From Gracilariopsis chorda (taxonomy: Eukaryota > Rhodophyta > Florideophyceae > Gracilariales > Gracilariaceae), in the NCBI GenBank assembly GCA_003194525.1, contig NBIV01000199.1, positions 62,001 through 126,000 of the forward strand: DNA of 64,000 nucleotides. Reading direction: 5' to 3'. Of this stretch, positions 32,558-43,713 are shown in pieces. The notes under the pieces were generated by a model. That model worked only from the letters and a program-made list of their open reading frames with translations, was not told the DNA's origin and made no database searches. Position numbers and translations under genes: made by a program. The first letter of the stretch is position 1. Each line of letters starts with the position of its first letter.

Positions 32558-32566
32558 TTATGGGCC
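32558..32566 (+). promoter_or_regulatory. Copia element: primer-binding site for a half initiator-Met tRNA
   Basis: TTATGGGCC is complementary to GGCCCATAA, the anticodon-loop region of eukaryotic initiator methionine tRNA. Drosophila copia and related elements prime from an internal tRNA cut at this place rather than from the CCA end. The position just after the LTR end fits. Confidence 0.55.
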
Positions 32567-32972
32567 GCCCCTAGCTACCACTACAGGCCGCTCCTTTCTT
32601 GAACTTATTATTTCACGGCATTCCGAAATTATCCGTGGATAATCGTTGAGTTTTACAGTTTAAAAATAAGTCATTCGACATCTAAAGAATTGACAAATTA
32701 TGTTGGTACTAATTACGCGTTGTTAACCAATACGTATAAGACGTAATTACTAACCACACATTTTATTAATCTATATTCTTTTAGTGCCTAATCAGCATAT
32801 AAACACAGTGGCTCGTAGAACGCCATGGTTTGTTTTTATTAACAATTAAATCTATCTTACGGTAACTGTAGAGCACCCACCCTCCCTGCATCGTCAATGC
32901 ATTGCTTTATTACCAACGCCACCAACGATTCAGCAACGACCGAACATATTGGACCATCTAACCACTTGAGAA

Positions 32973-33416
32973 GTGGACAGTGAACTAGAACCAAGCCAAC
33001 AATTAACTACATCCAGCCGCAAGCCACTAAGTGTCTTTGATCTTGAAGCCGAAGAGGTACCCGTGCCCTGCTGCCGCCAGCAACCAGAAGTGCCAGTGCA
33101 ACCAACCAGTGTCATATGGAAGCTCCGCAGGAAAAAGGCCAAGTGTTTGGCTGACCAATTACAACCAAAGAAGAAGACCACGCCTGTGGCAAGTGCAAAA
33201 CGCTACTGCACATTGTGCAAAGTTCAGTGCAACAGTGCAAAAACCTTTTTTGACCACTGTCAGTCTAAGACATACCGCAACCGCATGCAGTGTATGCGTA
33301 ATCCGCCTTACTGTGCTACCTGTAAGCCCTCATTTGAGTCGCATCATCATTTGAACCGCCAAAATAATGGCAAAGCACACTTCAAAGTGCTCTATAATCA
33401 ACATGTACATAAATAA
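32973..33416 (+). CDS. Copia element: upstream ORF with two zinc-finger-like motifs
   Basis: An open frame of 147 residues. After a charged N-terminal half and a basic stretch (KLRRKKAK, PKKKTT) there are two finger-like units with CxxC pairs: YCTLCKVQCNSAKTFFDH and YCATCKPSFESHHHL followed by GKAH. They resemble the U1/matrin type (zf-met) fingers that bind double-stranded RNA. It lies between the primer site and gag, in the same direction as the element. Most Copia elements have no such gene. It may be an accessory gene of this lineage or a captured host exon. Confidence 0.55.
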   Translation: MDSELEPSQQLTTSSRKPLSVFDLEAEEVPVPCCRQQPEVPVQPTSVIWKLRRKKAKCLADQLQPKKKTTPVASAKRYCTLCKVQCNSAKTFFDHCQSKTYRNRMQCMRNPPYCATCKPSFESHHHLNRQNNGKAHFKVLYNQHVHK

Positions 33417-33553
33417 ATAGTTTTACTTTTGGGTATAACTCTACAATTACTTACCAATACTAATAAGCTAATTTTGTACGATTAAAGCTTAGTTAAACAC
33501 AGTACTCTATTATATTAGCATACATAACACTGTAGTAAATTGTTTAGTTCATC

Positions 33554-34027
33554 ATGCCGCCACTGAACGGAAATTTTACTACCAATGTTAGGTATGCAAA
33601 TCAGCAACAACGACAATTTATCGAATTTATTAAGAATATTCAGGAAAACAATACCCAAGCAGAGCCTGCTCAAATAATCGAACTTGTGAGAACTGAATAC
33701 CTCCCAGTTAAGCTACTCACTTTTACAATCTTGAGTAATGGATTGCTTATGCGTAAGTTCGAAAAGTTCTTAAACGATCGTGGAATTACTCTCGCAGAAC
33801 ATGAAAGCGGTCATCTCTTAAAAAGAATTGCCAAAAAAAATTTTGAGGAGTCTCATTTAGAAGATGTTTTCACTGCTATAGATTTATTCGAGCAAACGCC
33901 AGAACCTGCTCCGCCTACCCGACAACAACCACAGAGGTGTGCAGACGTCGAAGAAGAAACTGAGGTTGAGCAACAACGTGAGCTCTCACCTCCGAAACGC
34001 GTGAATGAGCAAAATCGCCAACTCTAG
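33554..34027 (+). CDS. Copia element: ORF before gag, unknown function
   Basis: An open frame of 157 residues: mostly helical at the N-terminus (YANQQQRQFIEFIKNIQENN, VKLLTFTILSNGLLMRKFEK), with a Pro/Glu-rich acidic end. It begins soon after the zinc-finger ORF and leads toward the gag region in the same direction, so it may be the N-terminal (matrix-like) portion of gag. I do not recognise the domain. Confidence 0.5.
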   Translation: MPPLNGNFTTNVRYANQQQRQFIEFIKNIQENNTQAEPAQIIELVRTEYLPVKLLTFTILSNGLLMRKFEKFLNDRGITLAEHESGHLLKRIAKKNFEESHLEDVFTAIDLFEQTPEPAPPTRQQPQRCADVEEETEVEQQRELSPPKRVNEQNRQL

Positions 34028-35088
34028 CCATGGCGTGCTCACAACGTTAACAATGAGCCAAAAACGCAATTTGGAGACAGCCAAGACAGGATAGCTCACT
34101 ATATTGCGTCTCGTTTCAAAGATGAATCGTCTAAATTCTCAGGAGCCCTTGGTGAATGTTGGGAGAGATTTCTGAGCGACTATAAGTATGCCGCTCTTGA
34201 TTACAATCTATCCAACTATCAAAGACTCCAATACTTACACCACCTTTTGCGTGGAAACGCGAAACATTTTTACGTACAAACGTTGATGGCAGAGTGCAAA
34301 GTTTCAAGGAAGCTTCAGCAGTAATGGAAAAGGAGTATAATTCTCTTTCCCGTCAGAACCGCATTGCTTTCTATTTACGTAACTTACGAATCCAAAAATT
34401 TGTTTCAAAGAGCTCTTCATTAAGCGAGGCTTTGGAAAAACTCCACGAAGAAATTTCGAAGTTGTCCCCACAAGGCCCTGTGCACTGCCGATCCGAGCGC
34501 AACAGAATCGAATATTTACAGAATGTTATAAATGGTAATTCCTGGGCGCGAGATGCCTGCAGCAGGGCCAATGCAGGACTGATTAGTTATCATGAACTTG
34601 ACGGTCAGTTGGGAGCCGCAATTCAACTGGATCAAGAAGAAAAAATCGGTCGTATGCGACATCAAAAGAGTCTTCAGTTGGACTCACTTTCCACTGACGA
34701 TTTTCAGAACTCCGAAACGAGTGAAGCGTTCTATGCTGGCCAATCCCGGTACGTACGTCACCCTCATTCCACAAACAGGGCAAACTCTCCTCAATCCAGG
34801 AACAAACGAAACGTTCAATGTTGGAATTGTGGAAAACCCGGACACGTAATTGCCGATTGCAGGAAACGCAAAAAACTCACCAATAATGCTGCCAGCCGTG
34901 TGCAATATTTGGAACGCAATGGCTCTAAGGACCAGAACAAGGCTCTGAAACGCGTCCTGTACGAAATCTGCCAACAACTAGAGGAGTCCAGTGATGCCGA
35001 TGAGTTTGAAAGGGCGGAAACCTTCTTTGCTTGTAATGAAACGGCAGACAATAGTGCAAATGACGAAAAGTCTCATCCTTCCGAATGA
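34028..35088 (+). pseudogene. gag: Copia element: gag region with CCHC knuckle
   Basis: Capsid-like helices are visible at the start (FSGALGECWERFLSDYK, then NYQRLQYLHHLLRGNAKHFY), and a canonical nucleocapsid knuckle CWNCGKPGHVIADC with a basic tail (RKRKK) follows. The C-terminal part is acidic. Part of a fossil element. Confidence 0.7.
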
Positions 35089-35369
35089 ATCTTTGCATCT
35101 AATTTTGGAACGCAGAGTAGCGAACCTTCCCTCTCGAATTGCCTTGAGGATTTTTAACTGGGAGTACAAACGATTTCTGCCGTAGTGCTCCTCCGAAGCA
35201 GCAGAACAAGAAAGGACCAGAAAAGTCCTCCAATGGCTCACCTCGAATCATTCGTTTTTGTACACGAAAGCAAGCACGGTACAGTTCACGAACAGCTCTT
35301 TGGAACCTTGTTGATATTCGCAACGTGCAGACAAGCTCATTCGAGAGAAACCGACGCGAATTTCAAGGT

Positions 35370-35790
35370 GCATGTCTGGATTCTGGCGCACAACAATCTG
35401 TAGTAGGATAACAACAAGCCCAAGCGTACTGTAAACTTGTAGGCATTCCATTTAAGCTGAATCACTCCAACAAAGCTTTCAAATTTGGAGATGGCTTATA
35501 GTTCAGCCGTGGAACCATGCAAGAACGCATTCCAATCCCTGGCAACACTTTTCTTCCACTTGAGATTGACGTCGTTGACGCCTCTGTACCTCTTCTTATT
35601 GGACTCGATATCTTGGACTTACACGCTCTTGTACCTGACAACGTGGACAACATGTTACTCAGCAAGAAATTCAATTGGTCGATACCAATCACGCGGAAAT
35701 TCGGTCATATGTACTTAGAATGGGACTTCTCTGAGATTCTTTACACAAAGAGTGAACTCCGAAAAATGCATATGCACTTCTACCATCCAA
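35370..35790 (+). pseudogene. Copia element: retropepsin region
   Basis: The active-site motif CLDSGAQQSVV is visible at about 35370-35402, and the second-half motif VPLLIGLDILDLHALV follows near 35580-35640, which is the spacing of a single-domain retropepsin. It lies between gag and integrase as expected for Copia. Part of a fossil element. Confidence 0.6.
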
Positions 35791-36340
35791 GCGCAAACAA
35801 GTTTTCAACTTGATCTCCCGAGCAAAGCCAGAAAATGCCACGGTTGAGACCAGGAAACTCATCTAGCATATCTCAAAATCATGTGCCACGTGCCAACGTT
35901 TTACACCCCGGCCACAGTCCTTCTAAGTATCCATTCCAGGCAAAATAATATTCAACAGTGAAATTGTTTTGGATCTTATGTTTTTGGACAGAATGCCAGT
36001 TCTACACGTTTTCGACACACAAACGCACATCAGCTCTGCAGTTTTCCTCAAGAGTCAGACCACTGAAGCAATCTGGTACGCATTTATCGGTTGTTGGGCC
36101 ACGTTATACACCGGCTATCCAGACAAGATGAGACTGGACAAAGCCAGACAATTCACATCCGCTCGATGGAAAGAACTGACAAGCATGGCTGGAATCACCT
36201 TACAGTTCTCAGGCGTTGAAATTCATAATTCCCTTGGAACCGGTGAACGGTACCATGAACCCTTACGTCGTATCTACCAAAAGATTCGATATATTGAGCC
36301 CAATGTCCCCATCGCCTTAGCCCTTTGACTTGCTGTCAAG
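35750..36340 (+). pseudogene. Copia element: integrase zinc finger and catalytic core
   Basis: An HHCC-type start (LRKMHMHFYHPSANKF, then CATCQRF) is followed by the catalytic core: VLDLMFLDRMPVLHVFDT, YPDKMRLDKARQFTSARWKE and FSGVEIHNSLGTGERYHEPL. The pattern with HNSLGTGERYHEPLRR is typical of a Copia integrase group found in fungi and other eukaryotes. Part of a fossil element. Confidence 0.75.
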
Positions 36341-36343
36341 GCT

Positions 36344-38046
36344 ATGAACGATACAATGAATCCCGAAGGACTAGTACCTTCGCTACTCGTATTTGGAGTT
36401 CTTCCCGGATTCCTGCCCTTTAGCACAGAACTTCGGAATCATGAAGAGCGAATGAGAGCTCTTCAAATTGCGCGCACTGAGATGGAAACCATCATTTCGG
36501 AGCTTCGTTTGCGCCGTGCAATCGTCGCTCGCATTCCATCTGCCGCATCGACAACCGTGAAGATTGGACAAGAAGTTCTTGTTTATCGGGAGTACTTAAA
36601 GCCAATAAAGTGGACTGGGCCCTTCAGAATTGTGAAAATTGATGACAAACAGGTCTACATTAACCGCAATGGAGAAACATTCCAACATTCTATCGCGCAA
36701 GTCAAACCCTTCTATCGTGACGAACTAATGAACAATCTTCATACTTGTCTCCAACCAATACTTCCTGGTGATTTTGAACTTTATGATGTTCAAATCACTG
36801 AAGTGTTATGTCCTTCTGATCACCGTCGGAATCAACCAGCATTCAATGAAGCTAAACGAAAAGAACTTTCAGGATTAATATCGAGTGGAACGTGGAAAAA
36901 CATTAGACAAGACGAAGTGTCAGAAGATGCCAATATTCTCACTGGAAGATTTGTACTCGCCATCAAAAACCCAGAAACTGATGAAGAAATATTGAAAGCC
37001 AGATTTGTCACCCAAGGGCACAAAGATCCAGAAGAAGCTCTTCTCGTACACAATTCACGTAATCTAAGACAATACTCAACACGAATTCTCGTTACCATTG
37101 CCGCTACTCTTGGATATAGAGTATGGAACACAGATGTTCGCCAATCATACTTACAATGCGCACAGAAACTCATGCCTAAAGTATACTTGAAGCCTCCAAA
37201 AGAATTGGACCTTCCAGCAGACATGTTGTTGGAACTTCTCCGCCCTCTGTATGGACTCTCAGACTCTGGAGACTATTGGTACAGAACAATAACAACTCAT
37301 TTGAAAGAAGACCTAGGAATGAAACCGACAAAAGGAGATTTGTCACTATTTATGAAACACGAAATTCAAAGTTAACTGGATTACCGGGTGTTTACGTAGA
37401 TGACCTTCTTCAATGCGGAACCGATCAATTCCTGCAACAGGCAACCCTCACCATTCAGGAAATTGAATCAAAAGACTTGGAAATGGATTCCGCTCTATCT
37501 GCAGGCGTAAGAATACGCACAAGCAGTAACGGATTTTCACTAAGTCAGGAACATTATGCCAAAGGATTGCGAATTCTTCCGAAAGATTGCAACTTTTCTG
37601 ATTTCCGTTCATTGAGACACAAAATTGCTTGGTTGACTCACACGCGACCAGACATTTGCTGTGCTGTCAACATGGCTGCTCAAGTTACGGAACAATATTT
37701 CTCAAGCGAAGATGTGAAGAACATCAACAAAGTCGTAAGACATATTCAGCAAAGCCAAAATGTAAATCTGAAATATGTGAAACTTGATATCAATTCACTC
37801 CGCCTCAAGAGATACTACGATTCATCATTTGCCAACAATGCAGACAATTCATCCCAGATCGGATTCATTATTCTTCTCGTGGACAAGTTTGATAACTGCA
37901 ATATTCTTCATTTCTCAAGTCACAAAAGCCGGCGCGTTACCAGATCCGTTCTAGGAGGAGAGCTATACGCAGTTGCTGCCGTTGGTCCCAGAAGTGCGCT
38001 GGTATTGCACTGCGGCGTGTGGGGCCATGTCGGATGCCCTTGCTAG
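36344..38046 (+). pseudogene. pol: Copia element: integrase end, reverse transcriptase and start of RNase H
   Basis: The first part continues integrase (NDTMNPEGLVPSLLVFGVLP). Copia-type reverse transcriptase follows: ILKARFVTQGHKDPEE, NTDVRQSYLQCAQKLMPKVY, LRPLYGLSDSGDYWYRT and the active-site VYVDDLLQCG. RNase H starts with DSSFANNADNSSQIGFIILL and runs to LGGELYAVAA, after which similarity stops near 37990. Part of a fossil element. Confidence 0.8.
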
Positions 38047-39374
38047 CGGTGATCTTGGACAGTGGTGCGTGGTCGTGGCACGGTATCGTGCGGGTCTTAT
38101 GGCTGGTGTGATTTGCGGGGAAGTCTTTGTCGAGTAGGTACGCCTGCTTACGGTGTACCCAAGTTGCTGTGCCGACTATTTGAGGGGTGTGGTTGCTAGA
38201 GGGGTCAATTTTATATTCTTTGTTCGCATTGACGTACACACCACCACAGGTAGCGGCTAGAACGTGAACTGGCAACAGCTTTTTGGTTAGATGTCAGAAA
38301 GCGTCAATTTGAGACAAAAACTATGCCTCAAATCTTGGAATTCAACGGTGAAATCGCGTGTTTATTGAGATACGATGGTGCCACACGCAGCAAATGAGTT
38401 TGTTTGAGACGATGCTCCGAAGCGTCCACCATTTCCTCCGTGGCACCTAGCGCTGCAGAAGAAGACAATTTGATCTCTACTTTCTTATGGTCCCTTTCCG
38501 CGAATACTATCGTGCTTATCGCGCCTCGCCTTTGCAATGCAACGTTGTAGAAGTGCACGAATCGACACAATGTCGTCCACTGGGCTCTGCAAAAGGGAAG
38601 GCATAGACGTTTTAACATGCGAACGTGCAGGAACACTTAGAGTGCGTGTTTCGGTCTCTAAATTTAGATCTTTTTTTTCGTTCCCGCTTAAAAGTAGTTC
38701 AACTTTCACACTCAAAGACCTCTTCTTCTCTGTAAACCACAAGACTGGATTTTGACAATTTGTCACCTTTCTACAAACGAACAATTGCGCGTAGCAGCGC
38801 CGAGTTCCACAACATTCTGTTGGATGTACGATTGTTTTGCAAGATGTTCTCAACTGGGGTTACTGCAACTGTTCGGCATTGGTTTTCTGCAAGAGCTATC
38901 TGCTGCTCACTACAGGTGGTTTGTCCGTACAGCGCAATCGATCAGATCGTCGTACCTTCTTACTTCTGGTTTTCGTTTATATATTCTTTTCTTCCAACCG
39001 TCGCTGGAACATATTTTGCAGATTAACCACTACCGCATTATTTCATGGTCCTACCCCCACGTCAAAAACCCCTTTTGTTGACTACCTCCCTGCTCACTGC
39101 CCAATAACCGCCCATGGCTAGCTTTATTTTAAAACTCATGTTTGCGTGGAAGAAATTTTCTGTCAACAAGAGCTATTCAAGGATGACTCTGGTTTCCTGT
39201 CTGAAGTGTTTGCTGATGTGGGACTGACATGGCTGGAGGAAGTGGGATATATTCGCTGGAAGTTAAATAGCGTGTAAATTGAACCTGATGCATTTCTCTA
39301 CGCATTAGGTTCTGTTTTGTGAACTTTAACAATCTAGAAGAACTAGAGCGGACTTCGAAGTTGGAACGAGTTGT
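37991..39374. other. Unassigned region after the Copia element
   Basis: Sequence character changes at the Copia end. Short reading frames on both strands (37937-38275 minus, 38485-38853 minus, 38752-39121 plus) show no domain that I recognise. The 3' part of the Copia element has been lost or replaced here. Confidence 0.4.
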
Positions 39375-39830
39375 TTACAACTCCACAAAGTGTTTTACCA
39401 AATGTTTCATTGTCTTAGCATCCATTGAAACTTTTGGTATAAATATAAGCTTTGTTACTTTTGGAACCCAGTTTTTGGAACGACGCCACTCATATTTCGC
39501 CAGAAGCAATCCCAGCACTTTTTGTTGCATAGCATTCATCCACTTTGGCATACGCTTTTCCTTGACCACTATGATAAATGGACGTGCTAGTTTTCCGGAG
39601 CCCGGATCAAGTAGTACTAAAGTAAGGTGCTTTTCATTGTGTTTCAGATCGTTTCAGCGTCCAGAGCGGTGCGTTATTGACGATGAAATTATTTTAACCA
39701 TTTTCATATGCCATGCACTAATTGCCGTCTCGTCTATATTCCATATTCTCTCTGGGTCCTCAGAAGGTCTGATTCTTCTTTCTGCAACTCAGAAAGCGCT
39801 AAACTCAGATCCTTGATAATTTTAACACTT
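39375..39830 (-). pseudogene. pogo/Tigger-like transposase fragment, first catalytic Asp region
   Basis: The minus strand reads DPERIWNIDETAISAWHM, which matches the NVDET-type motif holding the first catalytic Asp of pogo/Tigger/Jerky DDE transposases. LTLVLLDPGSGKLARPFIIV and an Arg/Lys-rich stretch follow, where these transposases have the segment between first and second Asp. Neither the DNA-binding N-terminus nor the last two acidic residues are present in frame. It is a truncated copy; the gene pieces at 41302-42930 lie upstream on the same strand and cannot be its own continuation because their domain order is reversed. Confidence 0.6.
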
Positions 39831-41301
39831 TCCCCTTGAAATTGTTTGTGAAACATGTTCTTAGCCGAAAGAAATGCCATTTCCCGGTTTCCTGCTCGGA
39901 AGGAGCACAGTTAATCTTCGGAGAGAACACCGCGTTTATATCCTACACGACCATCAAAGGCGACTGTTTCCATCAGTTTTCTCATGTTGTGGACATCTAG
40001 CCTTGAGCAAATCTATCGCTTGCCGCAGACAATGTGCGTTCTACAATTGCGTCGTTTTTGGCTTTTGTGAGTATATTTGGTCATTTTGGAAATTAGTTTA
40101 CAGAATGAAGGAGTCTGTTGAGTTTTGCGGTGAGTTTATTCTTCAGTGCTGCATAAAAATGGTATGCAGGGGAACGGGAAAGACTCCATGCTGATGCTAC
40201 TGCGTACACTATTTCAACTTGTTAGAGAAGCTCAACCGCCGGTTCACGATTCGCTTGTTTTGTAACTCTACGTTGTGTCCGGTTTTTGAGTCGGACTGTG
40301 TGGCGTCTCATGGACAGAGGCATGGTGGTTCTCGAACTTGGAATGTGTAAAGGGCAGGAGGGTGGCCAGGCTCTGGCAAAGGCTTGCTGATGTGGGAAGA
40401 GAGGCCAATGGATTTTGTGGGATTCAAGATTGCATGTTTCAGAGCCATGCCGTCTTAAATTAAACCATTTCCAAAATTGAACCGGTGTGACAGCTACGCG
40501 TGGTACCGACACTGCTGGAATGTAAACTTGATGGCGCTTATTCGTGGATATGGTTATCTGTCCAGTTAGTGCATGGGTGACGGGTGTTAGCAGCAGTAAA
40601 AGTGTGGAGCTTGGCCTTTTTGCAATGAATTCATGGCCAAGGGTTTCAAACGTGCGTAGAACTAGCGACGCTTCCCAGTATTAACCTAATTTCGTCACTG
40701 TGGCTGTGCATGTCCTCATCCGCTGGAAAGAATGGCGAAATATCAAATGTACACCTCTGCTTGTACTATGCAAGCCCAACTTTTGTGATGGTGGGGCGTC
40801 TTGTGGCGTTTGCGATCATGCCCAGCGTGGCATTGAGCATCCATATGGCGAAGGTTGCGGATGTCTTTCTCGATGTGAAAGCGACATGGTTTGAGATCTC
40901 TTATGGTATATGCAGGGTGTTGGGCGTCACCGGAAGGAAATCGTTGGAAGTCCCCGGTTATCGCATGAGTAGCTGTTCACACAATAGTGTCGCAAGGGGC
41001 CACATTTTTGGGGACGAAGATCAATAAAATGGTCATATCTCGACAACGCAGTATCCAAATGCAACGTCGTCAAGTCCACAGAATCGCCATCCAATGGCTT
41101 GAAATCATGAGAGCGCAAGTTTTCTGGAGCATGTAGCAAGGTCATCTACACGGCTCGTCTTTAACCCTTTCAAACAACCCAAGTACGCACATTTCATAAT
41201 ATGAACAAGATACTTGCGCCTGCTAGCGCATATTTTTCAAATATCTACTCCGTCACTCTCTCACCACTCCCACGTGCAACCCTCTTATCGTCTAACTTCA
41301 G
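39831..41301. other. Unassigned region between two transposase pieces
   Basis: No convincing gene. A frame at 40710-41027 (plus, 105 residues) is hydrophobic in the middle and ends within an AATAAA hexamer at 41023-41028. It has no recognisable domain. The region may include worn DNA-transposon flanks, but no terminal inverted repeats were found by eye. Confidence 0.4.
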
Positions 41302-42930
41302 CTATCTCTGCATAAGTGCCGCCACTTTTTGCCCTCGCGAGCCGCTTTCATCACGACAAAGCCGGCGGATTTCATTCAAGTGGCTGCGCAGAATAGCGCG
41401 CTGTGGTGCAAGCTGCACAAGACGGTGAATGTCTGCCTTTGGTTCCTTGTATTCCGCAGTCTCTTCTACGGCAGCCTTAGCGGCAGCAGCATCGTTCCTA
41501 CGGGGTTTTCGTTCATTCAAAGCATCCATCACCTTGCCGTTTGCGATGACCGCACCGGACGTTGTATTCATTCTGACGTGCCTCTCTTCCTCCAAAACCT
41601 CTTCTCGCAATCAGAAACGGCCACTCTTTTTAAACTTCTCAACAAGGACTGCAACTGTGACATCACTAACCTTACCCCCATTTCTATGGGACATGTACTT
41701 TCTTAACGGCTCAATGTTTGGAGAGAGAAGTTCGGGGTCCCAAATGCCAGTCTTCTGAAACCCGGGTATTATGTTCGGTGCGGTATGTGACCTTGCATAG
41801 TCGTTTTTTATGCACTGCCCGACATTAAAGACGTTGAGCTTGTTTTTCTGTCGGGCTGCACGATGCAGTTCCTGCTGCAAAAAGGACTTGTACGAGGAGA
41901 AGACCGTAACGTCGGGCGGCTGCGTTACATGCGAGGTATTAGATGAAACGGCAATGCCAACCACACCGTTATCCTTAAACAGCCTCAGGGTCTTGCACTG
42001 CACATGCGTTCCATAACCTTGAAGAAAAAGAAGAATCTTATGATTATTTCTGCGCAGATGCTCTGTCTCATGCAAGAAGCCTTGCGCCCATTCCAACAAT
42101 ACTTGCCTGTATGCGCCAGTAGGATTGCGTTGAAAGAAAAAAAATTCGGGCAACACTGCATGCAATGAGTGCACCTGGCCACGATGTTTGTGGTAATGTG
42201 ATAACTTTCCTGGAAGTAAAACAACAGGGTTTTACGTCCTGTGGTTTCCTGGCACAACCGACATGATGGTCACCGGATCCAAAATCCCTTTTGTGGACAA
42301 CGCTTTTTTCAAAACCTGTGATCCTTTCCTTCCGATTCCTTTCTGAAGACTGCCGCCTTTCATTTTGGCGAAAGAAGCGCCGGACTGGTGGGTCTTAAAA
42401 ATTTGTTCCGAATGTTTAATATTATGGCGGTTTAAAGCTGCCTCTACACACGAGCAATATGTTCGGTCAGTATTTCTGGTGTGACAACCTCGACTCGTTT
42501 GTCCTCTACCATTTGCATGTGATGCATTTGTAGGTTGTTTCTCTTTGGAGAGTTATGGACCCATCAGGAAGACGGAGGATTATCAATAAAGTTGATTTAC
42601 TCTTGGCGGTATGGAGCAAGAAGTGACACATACTGTTCCACAGATTTTGCATCCCCTGTCTGCTAAGGGGTGTGTTATTTTCTGCGAACCCAACAAGAGT
42701 CTGAGCGAAAATTGTTTCCTGCTTTGAACAGAGTTTGGTAAAACGAACACATTTCTGAATGGGCAATAGAATGTCGGATGGCTTTCGCGGTTGTGGTGCC
42801 GGTACTTTGCTATTCCAAGCTTCAAAGACGCGTCTGAAAACACTGATTGACACGTTGTTTCTTTAAGAGACTGTTTGCCATGAAGTGTTAGTGCTGACCC
42901 GCTCGAATATTGTGGTTTGAAGAACCTCAA
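41302..42930 (-). pseudogene. pogo/Tigger-like transposase, degraded, with second and third catalytic regions
   Basis: On the minus strand the N-terminal side (42930-42506) carries a segment like the DNA-binding part of pogo transposases (QETIFAQTLVGFAENNTPLS). The long frame 42174-41611 holds the catalytic C-terminal half: HKILLFLQGYGTHVQCKTLR corresponds to LLLDGHGSH, and HVTQPPDVTVFSSYKSFLQQ to the HLLQPLDVxVF block with the last acidic residue. IPGFQKTGIWDPE is the typical GF..TGI.P motif. The second catalytic Asp position appears as Gln, so activity is unlikely. An in-frame stop separates this from a charged helical tail (41610-41302) rich in Ala, Glu and Arg. The middle with the first Asp is not recognisable. 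This is a plain cut-and-paste DNA transposon of the Tc1/mariner superfamily, now dead. Confidence 0.7.
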
Positions 42931-43713
42931 GACTGTGGTTCATTTGGGCTACCGATGGAGTAAAGCCGCTGTGTGTGCGCGCCCCATGGTCTACTTGGGT
43001 CTGCGTTTTGGACTATATCAGAAGAAAAAAACGCGCGCTTTTCGAATTAATGTTTACGAAGGACTAAGAAAAACTATGGGGCTTCTCACATGAGATGCAT
43101 CCTTGCTACTTGTGCTCTTTATTGCTCGTGATGAAAAAAAGTAGCATCTATGGTGCTGTTTAGGGCGTGCCGACTTTTCGAAATCTGCCGCTATATTATT
43201 TGAACAGCTATCGGGTGCGGCATGTACTGTGTGACGCCTGTTGCTTAAACATATGATTGAATTTGGCAGGCAGCTCCCCCCACTTTTTGTGGCCCTAAAT
43301 GACCTTGGCAAGAGAGGCAGTATGTATGAGATTTAGTCTCATTTCAGAGCCTTTCCTTCTCGCCTGTTTCCACCACAAACGCACGCGCCACCGCTAAATG
43401 CCCCCGTGGAAAAGAGCAACGTTCGCCGTTTCTCGAATGCAGCCGCGCGGAGGCAGGCTCGTCGTCGTCGCCACCCACTCCTGACTCCACTCACTCATGC
43501 TCCGAGGGATGTGACTACAAGTGACCAACTGCCTCTCTATGGAGCAGCCCATGCTCCAAACAGCGGTTACTACTCTTCAGCGTCACCACTGGCTCCTGCA
43601 GCGCCTCGTCCGCCATCCAGTTTGCTGCACTCCGCCTCACCCCCAAACCATACCCAAGTCAGCCCTGCACGGCCGCAGAGAATACTATTTTGGCACGACG
43701 CAAGGAAGGAAAT

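Larger units (their letters stand above)
32414..37990 (+). mobile_element. Copia element: Ty1/Copia retrotransposon, plus strand
   Basis: On the plus strand the order is 5' LTR (32414-32553), primer-binding site, a zinc-finger ORF, a second small ORF, gag with a CCHC knuckle, protease, integrase, reverse transcriptase and the start of RNase H. Integrase before RT is diagnostic of Ty1/Copia. The 3' end is missing: recognisable sequence ceases in RNase H near 37990 and no 3' LTR follows, so age cannot be read from an LTR pair. The element is broken, with about half a dozen breaks, but its domains remain easy to recognise, which suggests moderate age. Confidence 0.85.

Noticed and set aside
37937-38275. 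His/Thr-rich minus-strand frame at the Copia end
   Set aside because: No family resemblance, and it overlaps the Copia RNase H on the other strand.
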